Notes under the pieces: model-generated
What the model saw: only the letters and a program-made list of their open reading frames with translations
Databases searched by the model: none
What the model was told of the DNA's origin: nothing
In this document: positions 20,036-26,928 of the stretch, one piece after another
Position numbering within the stretch: the stretch's first letter is position 1
How the letters are laid out: every line of letters begins with the position of its first letter
NCBI RefSeq assembly: GCF_016806065.1
Contig: NZ_CP032405.1
Coordinates: 186,001 to 250,000 of the forward strand
Source of the DNA: Rhizobium rosettiformans
GTDB taxonomy: Bacteria > Pseudomonadota > Alphaproteobacteria > Rhizobiales > Rhizobiaceae
Length of the DNA: 64,000 bases
Direction of reading: 5' to 3'
Translations under genes and position numbers: made by a program

Positions 20036-20804
20036 CCCAGTCTCCAGCGGCGCCTTCGCTGAAGCGCTTTTCGCACCGGATCTGCCTTCTCCGGAAGGGT
20101 TGACGGGTCGCGAAGAGACGCGACCGCAACGCCGCTTCTCGGTCTACCGCAACAATGTCACCGTCTCGCTGGTCGATGCTCTCGCTTCAATCTTTCCGAC
20201 GGTCCAGAACCTTGTTGGCGAAGACTTTTTTCGCGCCATGGCCCGATTCTATGTGGCCGCCCATCCGCCCACCTCTCCCCTGCTCTTCACCTATGGCGAG
20301 AGCTTTCCCGCGTTTCTCGAGTCCTTCCCGCCGGCGGCGGACCTGCCCTTTCTTGCAGATGTCGCCCGTGTCGAGCGGCTCTGGCTCGATGCCTATCATG
20401 CAGAGGACGTCGCCCCCTTCGATCCGGCAGCGCTTGCACAAATCCCGGCTGAGGAACTGGCAAACATACGCTTTCGGCCTCAGCCAGCGACGCGCATGAG
20501 CCGCCTCGGTCACGCCGCCGGCACCATATGCCGCCTTGACCGGGCCGGCATGCCGCTGGACGGCGTGAACCCGCTTCGAGAAGAAGCCGTGCTCGTCACC
20601 CGTCCGGCCTTCGATGTTTCGATCGAAATCCTGCCCTTGGGCGGGGCTACCTTCTTTGAAAGACTTCTCAGCGGCCATGCGCTCGGCGACGCCTGTCTCG
20701 CGGCCGGAGAGGAAGCCGCCGACATCCCTGCCCTTATCGGCCTTGCCCTCACTTCGGGCGCATTTGCCACGATCGACCTTCTCCCGGAAAGCGAAAGACC
20801 ATGA
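20025..20804 (+). CDS. bufC: BufC-type partner protein (DUF2063)
   Basis: Protein of 259 residues with the N-terminal DUF2063 domain ([44 protein letters not shown], then [20 protein letters not shown]), the constant companion of DUF692 enzymes. In characterised systems this partner recruits the precursor leader to the oxidase, comparable to MbnC. The start ATG lies inside the bufB 3' end and the stop overlaps bufD (ATGA), so all three are translationally coupled. Confidence 0.9.
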   Translation: MRPDPVSSGAFAEALFAPDLPSPEGLTGREETRPQRRFSVYRNNVTVSLVDALASIFPTVQNLVGEDFFRAMARFYVAAHPPTSPLLFTYGESFPAFLESFPPAADLPFLADVARVERLWLDAYHAEDVAPFDPAALAQIPAEELANIRFRPQPATRMSRLGHAAGTICRLDRAGMPLDGVNPLREEAVLVTRPAFDVSIEILPLGGATFFERLLSGHALGDACLAAGEEAADIPALIGLALTSGAFATIDLLPESERP

Positions 20805-20826
20805 CATCTGCCATGACATCTGCCAT
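20799..20826 (+). repeat. 12-bp tandem duplication at the bufC/bufD junction
   Basis: The unit ccatgacatctg occurs at 20799-20810 and 20811-20822 and continues for four bases. It duplicates the bufD start codon and gives the protein two MTSA repeats. Confidence 0.85.
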
Positions 20827-21412
20827 CACAATCATCGAATACTACCGCCGCACGATCCGTCGGATGGAGCCCATGCTCGACCGTTGGCTGCTCGGGCTCT
20901 TCGCGCGCTTCGTCTTCCTGGCAGTGCTGGTGCCCTATTACGTCAACTCGGCCCTGACCAAGTTCGACGGCCCCTTCTCGATTGCCGATAGCGCCTACTA
21001 CCAGATCGCCCTGCCGGCCGTAGACGCAGCCGGCGGCGATGTCTCGGCCGTATCCTTCTTCCCCTGGGGGCTGATGGTCTTCGTCGGCTCCTATGGCGAA
21101 ATCATTCTGCCGTTGCTGCTCGTCGCCGGCCTTTTCACCCGCATGGCCGCCCTTGGCATGATCGCCTTCATCGTGGTGCAGAGCTTGACCGACATCCTCG
21201 TCCACAATGTCGATGCCGGCACGATCGGCGCCTTGTTCGACCGTTTTCCCGACAGCGTCATCCTCGATCAGCGCCTGCTCTGGATCTTCCCGCTCGCCTA
21301 TCTCGCCGTAAAGGGCGCGGGGATGCTTTCGCTCGACAAGCTGCTCTGCACGATCTGGACCCAACGGATGGCAGGACATGAAAAAAGCGGCCGGCTTTCG
21401 CCGACCGCCTGA
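20801..21412 (+). CDS. bufD: DoxX-family membrane protein of the bufferin operon
   Basis: Inner-membrane protein of 203 residues with four predicted helices (FARFVFLAVLVPYYV; WGLMVFVGSYGEIILPLLLVAGLF; ALGMIAFIVVQSLTDILV; LLWIFPLAYLAVKGAG), matching DoxX/DoxD. A DoxX gene closes many bufABC operons; its electron-transfer or redox role there is inferred. The first codons carry a 12-base tandem duplication (MTSAMTSA), so ATG 20813 is a second possible start. The last codons overlap the minus-strand terminator of hsp20. Confidence 0.88.
   Translation: MTSAMTSAITIIEYYRRTIRRMEPMLDRWLLGLFARFVFLAVLVPYYVNSALTKFDGPFSIADSAYYQIALPAVDAAGGDVSAVSFFPWGLMVFVGSYGEIILPLLLVAGLFTRMAALGMIAFIVVQSLTDILVHNVDAGTIGALFDRFPDSVILDQRLLWIFPLAYLAVKGAGMLSLDKLLCTIWTQRMAGHEKSGRLSPTA
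21381..21408 (-). terminator. Rho-independent terminator of hsp20 (minus strand)
   Basis: A 9-bp stem with one G-U pair (21387-21395 with 21400-21408) and a tetraloop is followed on the minus strand by TTTTTT (21386-21381). It is 31 bases after the hsp20 stop and lies within the last codons of bufD, which runs the other way. Confidence 0.85.
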
Positions 21413-21439
21413 CCAGGGGCCAGATCGTCTGGGAAACGA

Positions 21440-21910
21440 TCAGTTCACATGCGCCTCGATCGCCTTGGGCGCGCTGCCGAGGGGTTCTGCGGCAATCGAG
21501 ATCCGGCGCGGCTTCATCGCTTCGGGTATGTTGCGCAGCAGATCGATGTGCAGCAGGCCGTTCTTCAGCGAGGCTGCAGTGACTTCCACATGATCGGCCA
21601 GCTGGAAGCGGCGCTCGAAGGCGCGCTTGGCAATGCCGCGATAAAGGAATTCGCTCTGCTCGACCTTCTCGTCTTCGGCCTTCTCACCCTTGACGGTGAG
21701 CACATGGGCATGCGCCTCGATTGAAAGCTCGCTTTCGTCGAAGCCGGCAACGGCCATGGTGATCCGGTAGAGGTTCTCGCCGGTGCGTTCGATGTTATAG
21801 GGCGGATAGCTCTGGGCCTGCTCCGGCTGACCGAGGCTGTCCAGCATGGTGAACAGACGATCGAAACCGACGGTGGAACGGTAGAGCGGGGAAAAATCGA
21901 CGTGACGCAT
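21440..21910 (-). CDS. hsp20: Small heat-shock protein Hsp20 (IbpA-like)
   Basis: Alpha-crystallin-domain chaperone of 156 residues that holds unfolded proteins during heat stress. It has the IbpA-type N terminus (FSPLYRSTVGFDRLF), NIERTGENLYRITMAVAGF, the HVLTVKGEK segment, FLYRGIAKRAFERRFQLADHV, and the LLHIDLLRNIPEAMKPRRI C terminus. The start at 21910 has AAGGAGG. The upstream leader carries ROSE-like thermosensor features and a sigma32-type promoter. It is convergent with the bufferin operon. Confidence 0.95.
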   Translation of the reverse strand: MRHVDFSPLYRSTVGFDRLFTMLDSLGQPEQAQSYPPYNIERTGENLYRITMAVAGFDESELSIEAHAHVLTVKGEKAEDEKVEQSEFLYRGIAKRAFERRFQLADHVEVTAASLKNGLLHIDLLRNIPEAMKPRRISIAAEPLGSAPKAIEAHVN

Positions 21911-22008
21911 TGTGTCCTCCTTGAAGCGACGTTGGCGTTCTCTTGAGGCCGCTGGCATCCCGCTTGGGGCGATGCTGGCGGCGGTCCGCGGACCCTTCTG
22001 GCGTCCGC
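21911..22008 (-). promoter_or_regulatory. ROSE-like RNA thermometer in the hsp20 leader
   Basis: The roughly 100-base leader folds into consecutive hairpins: 22003-22008 with 21988-21993, then a 12-bp stem with a 2x2 internal loop (21971-21982 with 21948-21959). Next to the start codon, UCGCU (21929-21925) matches the ROSE consensus U(U/C)GCU and can pair across from AGGAGG (21921-21916). ROSE elements hide the ribosome site of rhizobial small heat-shock genes at low temperature. Length, position and motif fit; folding was done by eye. Confidence 0.75.
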
Positions 22009-22014
22009 AGAACC

Positions 22015-22044
22015 GATGTGGGAAATGCCTAGATCGAATTCAAG
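22015..22044 (-). promoter_or_regulatory. Probable RpoH (sigma32) promoter of hsp20
   Basis: On the minus strand CTTGAA (22044-22039) is followed after 16 bases by CCCACATC (22022-22015), close to sigma32 consensus. A start near 22008 would give the leader assigned to the thermosensor. Three more CTTGAA boxes lie upstream at 22053-22058, 22098-22103 and 22109-22114. Confidence 0.6.
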
Positions 22045-22129
22045 ATCTTCCGTTCAAGCGCCGCTCATCCCGCGATGAACTGCGGGTGAACGCCTGGTTC
22101 AAGCCGGGTTCAAGCATACTCATCTAGGT

Positions 22130-22235
22130 TTGGATCATCGGTTGTCTCGACCGACCGGGCCGGAGATATCGTCCCTTCCACTTCGGCCGGACTTCGCCGG
22201 AACCGCAGCCCTCCGTCTGCGGTTCCGGCTTTTTT
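22130..22235 (+). ncRNA. Candidate small RNA or leader attenuator ending in an orphan terminator
   Basis: No gene on this strand precedes the strong terminator at 22196-22235, so a short transcript from the intergenic region is implied. Upstream are a small hairpin (22138-22142 with 22150-22154) and a GGCCG/CGGCC stem (22158-22162 with 22184-22188). The terminator loop exposes CCCUCC, an anti-Shine-Dalgarno motif seen in many alphaproteobacterial sRNAs. The 5' end is a guess. It may instead be an attenuated leader of the hydrolase gene. Confidence 0.4.
22196..22235 (+). terminator. Strong rho-independent terminator without an upstream gene
   Basis: A perfect 13-bp stem pairs 22196-22208 with 22217-22229 around an 8-base loop (CCCTCCGT) and is followed by six T. 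It lies 75 bases before the hydrolase start codon. Confidence 0.9.
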
Positions 22236-22309
22236 CTTTGACTTGCGACCGGGCTGCGGCCTATCCCCAAGAGACGAGACGCGACTTCAACCGACAGGCA
22301 GTTGCAGGC

Positions 22310-23302
22310 ATGGACGCCATTCTTCACGCCACCCCCGGAAACCCGATTCCCGGCACGCCGCAGGTCGGCTACTTCGAGGGCCATCGCGGCATCCGCCTGC
22401 GCTACGCGGTCTTCCGGTCGAGTGCCCCGAAGATCAAGGGCACGATCGTCCTGTTGCATGGACGAAACGAGAGCATCGAAAAGTATTTCGAGACGATCCG
22501 CGAACTCAATGAAAGCGGCTTCTGGGTCGCGACCTATGATTTTCGCGGCCAGGGCGGATCAGAACGGCTGCTGAAGAAGGATCCGCGCCGAGGACATGTC
22601 GGCCGCTTCGACCATTATGTCCGCGACCTCGAGATCTTCCTCGAACAGATCGTGCTGCCCGACACCCGTCTGCCCTTCTTCCTGCTCGCCCACTCCACCG
22701 GTGGCCTGATCGCCTTGAAGGCGGCTCCACGTCTTTCCAACCGCATCGAGCGCATGGTGCTGGCGGCCCCCTTCGTCGGCCTCGGCGGCCAGAAGACATC
22801 GCCGGAGAATATCCGCCGGATTGCGACCCTCGCAAGCTTCACCGGTTTCGGCGGCATTTCGCTGACGAAGGACGAGCCCTTGAAACCCTTCGAGGGAAAT
22901 CCGCTGACATCGGATGCCCTGCGCTTTGCCCGCAACCAGCGGCTCATGCTCGACCATCCGGAACTGGCACTTGGCCCACCCACGGCGCGCTGGCTCTACG
23001 AGAGCCAGAAGGCGATCGACTCCATCCGCAAGCCGGGCCATCTCGCATCGATCACGGTGCCGACGGTGATCATCGCGCCCGGCAATGACCCGATCGTGCC
23101 GTATCACTATCAGGAGTCCATGGCGCAATATTTCCGCGCCGGCCAGCTAGTGCCGGTCCCCGGCGCACGCCACGAAATCTTGCAAGAGCAGGATCGCTAC
23201 CGCAAACAGGCGCTAGCCGCGATCTTTGCCTTCATGCCGGGCGGCGAGCCCGACGCGGCAGATCCCGCCGAAGAACTGACAGTCTCCACCCTGGAGGCCT
23301 GA
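22310..23302 (+). CDS. Alpha/beta hydrolase (lysophospholipase / serine aminopeptidase S33 type)
   Basis: Hydrolase of about 330 residues. It has the fold's oxyanion strand (TIVLLHGRNESIEKYFETI), the nucleophile elbow LAHSTGG (a GHSxGG variant with Ala at the first position), a late Asp in IAPGNDPIVPYH and the catalytic His in GARHEILQEQDRYR. The pattern matches the Hydrolase_4 / PldB-like group, which acts on lysophospholipids or monoacylglycerols. ATG 22310 is preferred; the open frame back to 22130 crosses a terminator hairpin. Confidence 0.88.
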   Translation: MDAILHATPGNPIPGTPQVGYFEGHRGIRLRYAVFRSSAPKIKGTIVLLHGRNESIEKYFETIRELNESGFWVATYDFRGQGGSERLLKKDPRRGHVGRFDHYVRDLEIFLEQIVLPDTRLPFFLLAHSTGGLIALKAAPRLSNRIERMVLAAPFVGLGGQKTSPENIRRIATLASFTGFGGISLTKDEPLKPFEGNPLTSDALRFARNQRLMLDHPELALGPPTARWLYESQKAIDSIRKPGHLASITVPTVIIAPGNDPIVPYHYQESMAQYFRAGQLVPVPGARHEILQEQDRYRKQALAAIFAFMPGGEPDAADPAEELTVSTLEA

Positions 23303-23312
23303 GCGACCGAGC

Positions 23313-24089
23313 TTAGCCGCGCTTCAACATGTCCATGGCCTCAGCATGCACGGCCCTGGATCCGGCCGCAATGATCGAACCGCCAGCCTCCGGTCGCCCG
23401 CCGTCCCAGGTGGTGATCACGCCGCCCGCCTGCTCGATGATCGGGATCAGCGCCCCAACGTCATAAGGCTTCAAGACTGTCTCGATGACGAGATCGATAT
23501 GACCGGCAGCGAGCAGGCAATAGGCATAGCAATCGACGCCGTAGCGGAAGAGCTTGACCTTGTCCTGCACCGCCTCGAAACGCTCGACTTCCCAATCCTT
23601 GAAGAGATGCGGCGAAGTGGTGAAGAGGATCGCGTTTTCGAGCGATCCGCAATCGCGGACGGCATTCTGCCGCTCGCCGTCAGGACCAAAATACCAGGAG
23701 CGCTCGCCATCGGCATAGTAGCGCTCACCGGTAAACGGCTGCTCCATCAGCCCCATGACCGACCTACCCTTCTCCTGAAAGCCGATCAGCGTGCCCCAGA
23801 CGGGAACGCCGGAAATGAAGGCCCGTGTGCCGTCGATCGGATCGATGACCCAGAGATGATCGCTATCCATGCGGATATTCTCGTGCTCTTCACCGAGAAT
23901 GCCATGGGTCGGAAATTCTGCTTCGATCAGCTTGCGGATCGCGATTTCGGCCGCCTGGTCGCCTTCGGTGACCGGGTCGAAACCGGCTTTCTCCTTGTTG
24001 ACCACGGACAGGCCCGAGCGAAAGCGCGGAAGGGTCTCGGCCCTGGCGGCATCGGCCAAGCGAAAGAAGAAATCACGATCAGGGCGCAT
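23313..24089 (-). CDS. hisN: Inositol monophosphatase family phosphatase, probably histidinol-phosphatase
   Basis: Mg-dependent phosphatase of 258 residues. The family metal-site motifs are present: GEEHEN (Glu), WVIDPIDGTRAFISG (the DPIDGT core), and GVDCYAYCLLAAGHIDLVIE near the end. The ARAETLPRFRSGLSVVNKEKAGFDPVTEGD N-terminal pattern and DGTRAFISG resemble HisN-type histidinol-phosphate phosphatases more than SuhB, so a histidine-biosynthesis role is likely but not proven. It converges on the hydrolase gene with a 10-base gap. The MmgR sRNA promoter lies behind its start. Confidence 0.87.
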   Translation of the reverse strand: MRPDRDFFFRLADAARAETLPRFRSGLSVVNKEKAGFDPVTEGDQAAEIAIRKLIEAEFPTHGILGEEHENIRMDSDHLWVIDPIDGTRAFISGVPVWGTLIGFQEKGRSVMGLMEQPFTGERYYADGERSWYFGPDGERQNAVRDCGSLENAILFTTSPHLFKDWEVERFEAVQDKVKLFRYGVDCYAYCLLAAGHIDLVIETVLKPYDVGALIPIIEQAGGVITTWDGGRPEAGGSIIAAGSRAVHAEAMDMLKRG

Positions 24090-24252
24090 GGGAAAATCCG
24101 TCGTCTGGAGGGAGTTCCGTCTTAATGCCAGTCGCGGGGAAAGAAAACCACCGTCGACCGCCTTCTTCGACCTCACCGGACGCCCGCGAACAGGCCCCAG
24201 AGCACCGAATTGCGTAAATTTTGGCCTTGCTCAAAAAAGCACCAAGATTCAT

Positions 24253-24281
24253 CTTGACAATGGTGCACCGCAACATCTAAC
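24253..24281 (+). promoter_or_regulatory. Promoter of the MmgR-like sRNA
   Basis: CTTGAC at 24253-24258 and TCTAAC at 24276-24281 are 17 bases apart, fitting the rhizobial sigma70 pattern. Initiation would be near 24287. Confidence 0.65.
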
Positions 24282-24286
24282 GTCTC

Positions 24287-24367
24287 AATCACAGTCTTCT
24301 GACTGTAAATACCCTCCTTGGGTGTTTCCTCCCTAGACTTAACCGCGCCACGAGCGCGGTTTTTTTT
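24287..24367 (+). ncRNA. mmgR: MmgR / alpha-r8 small RNA (suhB motif)
   Basis: An approximately 80-base transcript bounded by a sigma70-type promoter and a terminator (24342-24348 with 24354-24360, then eight T). Its centre contains CCTCCTTGGG, then TTTCCTCCCT (24325-24334), the ultraconserved single-stranded motif of the alpha-r8 family, and TAGACTT before the terminator. The Rfam suhB motif is known next to inositol-monophosphatase-type genes, as here. In Sinorhizobium meliloti MmgR is about 77 bases, Hfq-bound, nitrogen-responsive and limits polyhydroxybutyrate granules. Confidence 0.85.
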
Positions 24368-24415
24368 GCCCGGCACAGAGCGCCGAGAGCCGCAACATCC
24401 GGGAATGGGAAAAAC

Positions 24416-25291
24416 TTACTCGGCAGCGAGGGCCCGGTCGCCGGCATAGTCGGCGACGAAGTCTGCCATCTGCTCCATGAACACCGCGAGCGAGCCGGCC
24501 AGCGCATCGAAGTCCGAGCGCTTTTCGAGCGTCGTCTCGTCGATATAGATCGAGCGGTTGACCTCGATCTGCAGAGCGTGCAGCCCACGGGCCGGACGGC
24601 CGTAATGCTCGGTGATGAAGCCCCCTGCATACGGCTTGTTGCGCACGGCCGTAAAGCCGAGATCCTCGAAGAACTGCAAAGCGGCCTGACTGAGCTCGGC
24701 GGAAGCACTCGTCCCGTAACGGTCGCCGACGATGAAATCGGGCTTCAGGCCGCTCCCGGCCACCCGAATATTGCCGGGCATGGAATGGCAGTCGATCAAC
24801 ACGCCGAAACCGAACATCGCATGGGTCCGGGCAATCAGCCGGCGCAGACAGACATGATAGGGCTTGTAACAACTCTCGATCCGCTCCATGGCGACCGACA
24901 GCGGCATGCGGCGCTCGTAGATCTCCATATTCTCGGCAACGATGCGCGGGATCGTGCCGAGCCCACCCGCGACACGCGCGGAATTGCTGTTGGCAAAGGG
25001 CGGTAGCGGATCGGAAAACATCCGGGGATCGAGCTCGTAGGGCTCGCGGTTGACGTCGACATAGGCGCGGGGGAAATGCGCAACGAGCATCGGCGCGCCG
25101 AATCCGGGCGCAGCCGAGAACAGCTCGTCGACATAATGATCCTCTGACCGGCGAATCGAAATTTCGTCGAGTCGCGACTCGCCGAGGAAGGTCGTCGGAT
25201 AGTGACGGCCGCTATGCGGGGAATTATAGACGAATGGAATGGTCTGGATCGCGGGCTCTCGAACCTCAAACAGCTCGATTTCGTTGGTCAT
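24416..25291 (-). CDS. N-formylglutamate amidohydrolase family protein
   Basis: Metal-dependent amidohydrolase of 291 residues. Visible family motifs are VYNSPHSGRHYP (metal His), RSEDHYVDELF, AHFPRAYVDVNREPYELDPRMF, VLIDCHSMPG and LQIEVNRSIYIDE. Members deformylate N-formylglutamate in histidine breakdown, but no hut genes are near, so the substrate is uncertain. It is divergent from cpdR with about 200 bases between, an arrangement I associate with rhizobial genomes. Confidence 0.9.
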   Translation of the reverse strand: MTNEIELFEVREPAIQTIPFVYNSPHSGRHYPTTFLGESRLDEISIRRSEDHYVDELFSAAPGFGAPMLVAHFPRAYVDVNREPYELDPRMFSDPLPPFANSNSARVAGGLGTIPRIVAENMEIYERRMPLSVAMERIESCYKPYHVCLRRLIARTHAMFGFGVLIDCHSMPGNIRVAGSGLKPDFIVGDRYGTSASAELSQAALQFFEDLGFTAVRNKPYAGGFITEHYGRPARGLHALQIEVNRSIYIDETTLEKRSDFDALAGSLAVFMEQMADFVADYAGDRALAAE

Positions 25292-25489
25292 CCGCTTCCC
25301 AGGGCCTCTTCTTTACCAAGTCACAAACTTGTTGCGTCTCTCATGTTGCCAGTCGCCCGGTGCAAAGTCCATACTCCCGGAAATGGCGGAGCAGGCTCAC
25401 TTTTTCGTTGTTCACCGGTTCTTTACTGAGCCGAACCTAAAGTGAGCGGCTGCAAGCTTACCCATGCAATCGAGTACAGCGGTCCCTAA

Positions 25490-25852
25490 ATGACTCAGAA
25501 AATCCTTCTCGCCGAAGATGACAACGACATGCGCCGGTTCCTGGTAAAGGCGCTCGAAAAGGCAGGCTACAAGGTCTCCTCCTTCGACAACGGCGCCTCA
25601 GCCTATGACCGCCTGCGGGAAGAACCCTTCTCCCTTCTCCTCACCGACATCGTGATGCCGGAAATGGACGGCATCGAGCTCGCGCGCCGCGCCACCGAAC
25701 TCGATCCGGACCTGAAGGTCATGTTCATCACCGGCTTTGCAGCCGTTGCCTTGAACGCCGACTCGAAGGCGCCGAAAGACGCAAAGGTCCTGTCCAAGCC
25801 TTTCCACCTTCGCGATCTCGTCGACGAAGTGAACAAACTCCTTGCTGCGTAA
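25490..25852 (+). CDS. cpdR: Single-domain response regulator CpdR
   Basis: Receiver-only protein of 120 residues. The acidic pocket (AEDDND), phospho-acceptor Asp53 in LLLTDIVMPEMDG, the switch Thr in MFITGFAA, and Lys in KVLSKPFHL are intact. Sequence and length match CpdR1 of rhizobia. There, unphosphorylated CpdR helps deliver cell-cycle regulators to the ClpXP protease under control of the CckA-ChpT relay. The protein ends in hydrophobic LLAA, as in CpdR homologues. It is monocistronic, with tRNA-Val downstream. Confidence 0.93.
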   Translation: MTQKILLAEDDNDMRRFLVKALEKAGYKVSSFDNGASAYDRLREEPFSLLLTDIVMPEMDGIELARRATELDPDLKVMFITGFAAVALNADSKAPKDAKVLSKPFHLRDLVDEVNKLLAA

Positions 25853-25903
25853 GGCCTGCCGAAGGGGTTGAAAAAATCTCTTCACAAAACTGCAAAATGC
25901 CTA

Positions 25904-25933
25904 TTGACGGGCGAACAGGTTTTGTGGTCTTAA
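25904..25933 (+). promoter_or_regulatory. Promoter of tRNA-Val
   Basis: TTGACG (25904-25909) and TCTTAA (25928-25933) are 18 bases apart, 15 bases before the mature tRNA. Confidence 0.5.
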
Positions 25934-25947
25934 GCCGCTCATCGGAT

Positions 25948-26022
<75 letters not shown>

Positions 26023-26037
26023 TTCGAATTCTTTCAA

Positions 26038-26066
26038 GGGCTTGCCGGAAACGGCGAGCCCTTTTT
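26038..26066 (+). terminator. Rho-independent terminator after tRNA-Val
   Basis: A 10-bp stem with one G-U pair (26038-26047 with 26052-26061), a GAAA tetraloop, and TTTTT. Confidence 0.88.
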
Positions 26067-26171
26067 GGTTTCTGGTTTGCAATCCGCTTGGAATCGCGAA
26101 TCATAAGGCTTGGTCATCTGTCGGCAAAAACTGGAGCGTCTCACCGTATAGAAATAGGCAGCGCAGCAAAT

Positions 26172-26390
26172 TCATTTTTTAGAATAGTACGCTGTTCGCA
26201 CCGTATCGATACATTCGGCATACGTTTGAAGAATCCAAGTCCTGTCCGCCTTGGTCCATCCTGCCTTCAGATTATCTGGATCGCTCGCTGAAACGCTTTT
26301 CTGTTCAACTGCAGCGATTGTCGCAAAGAGTTTGAAGGCAACCTCCTCTGGTGAATTTTCACCAAGATGAACTACGTTCTTATCAGCCAT
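26172..26390 (-). CDS. Small protein of unknown function beside tRNA-Val
   Basis: An open frame of 72 residues (MADKNVVHLGENSPEEVAFKLFAT...CIDTVRTAYYSKK), acidic in the first half and without membrane segment or signal peptide. It has an AAGAAGGA-type ribosome site before ATG 26390. The frame is open to 26474, but that part is not protein-like. Base composition is clearly more AT-rich than the surroundings, suggesting acquired DNA next to a tRNA. I do not recognise a family. Confidence 0.6.
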   Translation of the reverse strand: MADKNVVHLGENSPEEVAFKLFATIAAVEQKSVSASDPDNLKAGWTKADRTWILQTYAECIDTVRTAYYSKK

Positions 26391-26501
26391 TCGTTCATTC
26401 CTTCTTTGGTTGCAAGCTAGAAGGAACACGCTTTTCACGATTTTAGCAACAGTCGAAGGGACGGCATACGGCAATTTACTTGGCTACCCGGCTCTGAACG
26501 C

Positions 26502-26927
26502 TCACCCCTTCACCACCGAAACCGCTTCCCCCGCATAAACCACCACATAGCCGCCCATTGGCTTCAGCATCCGCGCCCGCGCCTCAAGCTCCCCGAGATA
26601 AGGCGCCTCTCGACAGATCGCGGCCGCCTCCGGCTCCACCAGCACCGTCAGCTGCGGCCCCTGCGCATACATCATCATCCGGCTCAACCTAGGCTCCCAT
26701 TCGTCCCCGAGCGTCGGATCGGTGCGCCACAGGCAGTAAAAGTCGCGGCAGGTCGAAGGCCTGACATCATAGGCGTCGCAGCCGCCGCCGGGCAGACAGT
26801 GGCGACACGGCTCATTCGCCGGTTTGTCAAATTCTGCGATATCGGGAAGGATGCAGCAGAGCGAACAACTGCCGCAATCGCGGCCCGGCACCAGCGCCGG
26901 GCCCTGCCCTTGCCCCGGCAAAGTCAT
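26502..26927 (-). CDS. YkgJ-type cysteine-cluster protein
   Basis: Protein of 141 residues with the cysteine spacing of the YkgJ/CxxCxxxxC family: RDCGSCSLCCILP, PCRHCLPGGGC, RPSTCRDFYCLW. Such proteins are presumed to bind zinc or an iron-sulfur cluster; their reaction is unknown. The start at 26927 is one base after the stop codon of the upstream hydrolase gene, so the two are coupled. Confidence 0.85.
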   Translation of the reverse strand: MTLPGQGQGPALVPGRDCGSCSLCCILPDIAEFDKPANEPCRHCLPGGGCDAYDVRPSTCRDFYCLWRTDPTLGDEWEPRLSRMMMYAQGPQLTVLVEPEAAAICREAPYLGELEARARMLKPMGGYVVVYAGEAVSVVKG

Positions 26928-26928
26928 C

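Noticed and set aside
22130..22309. Sixty-residue N-terminal extension of the alpha/beta hydrolase
   Set aside because: It starts with TTG, crosses a perfect transcription terminator and shows no conserved or signal-like sequence; the family start fits ATG 22310.
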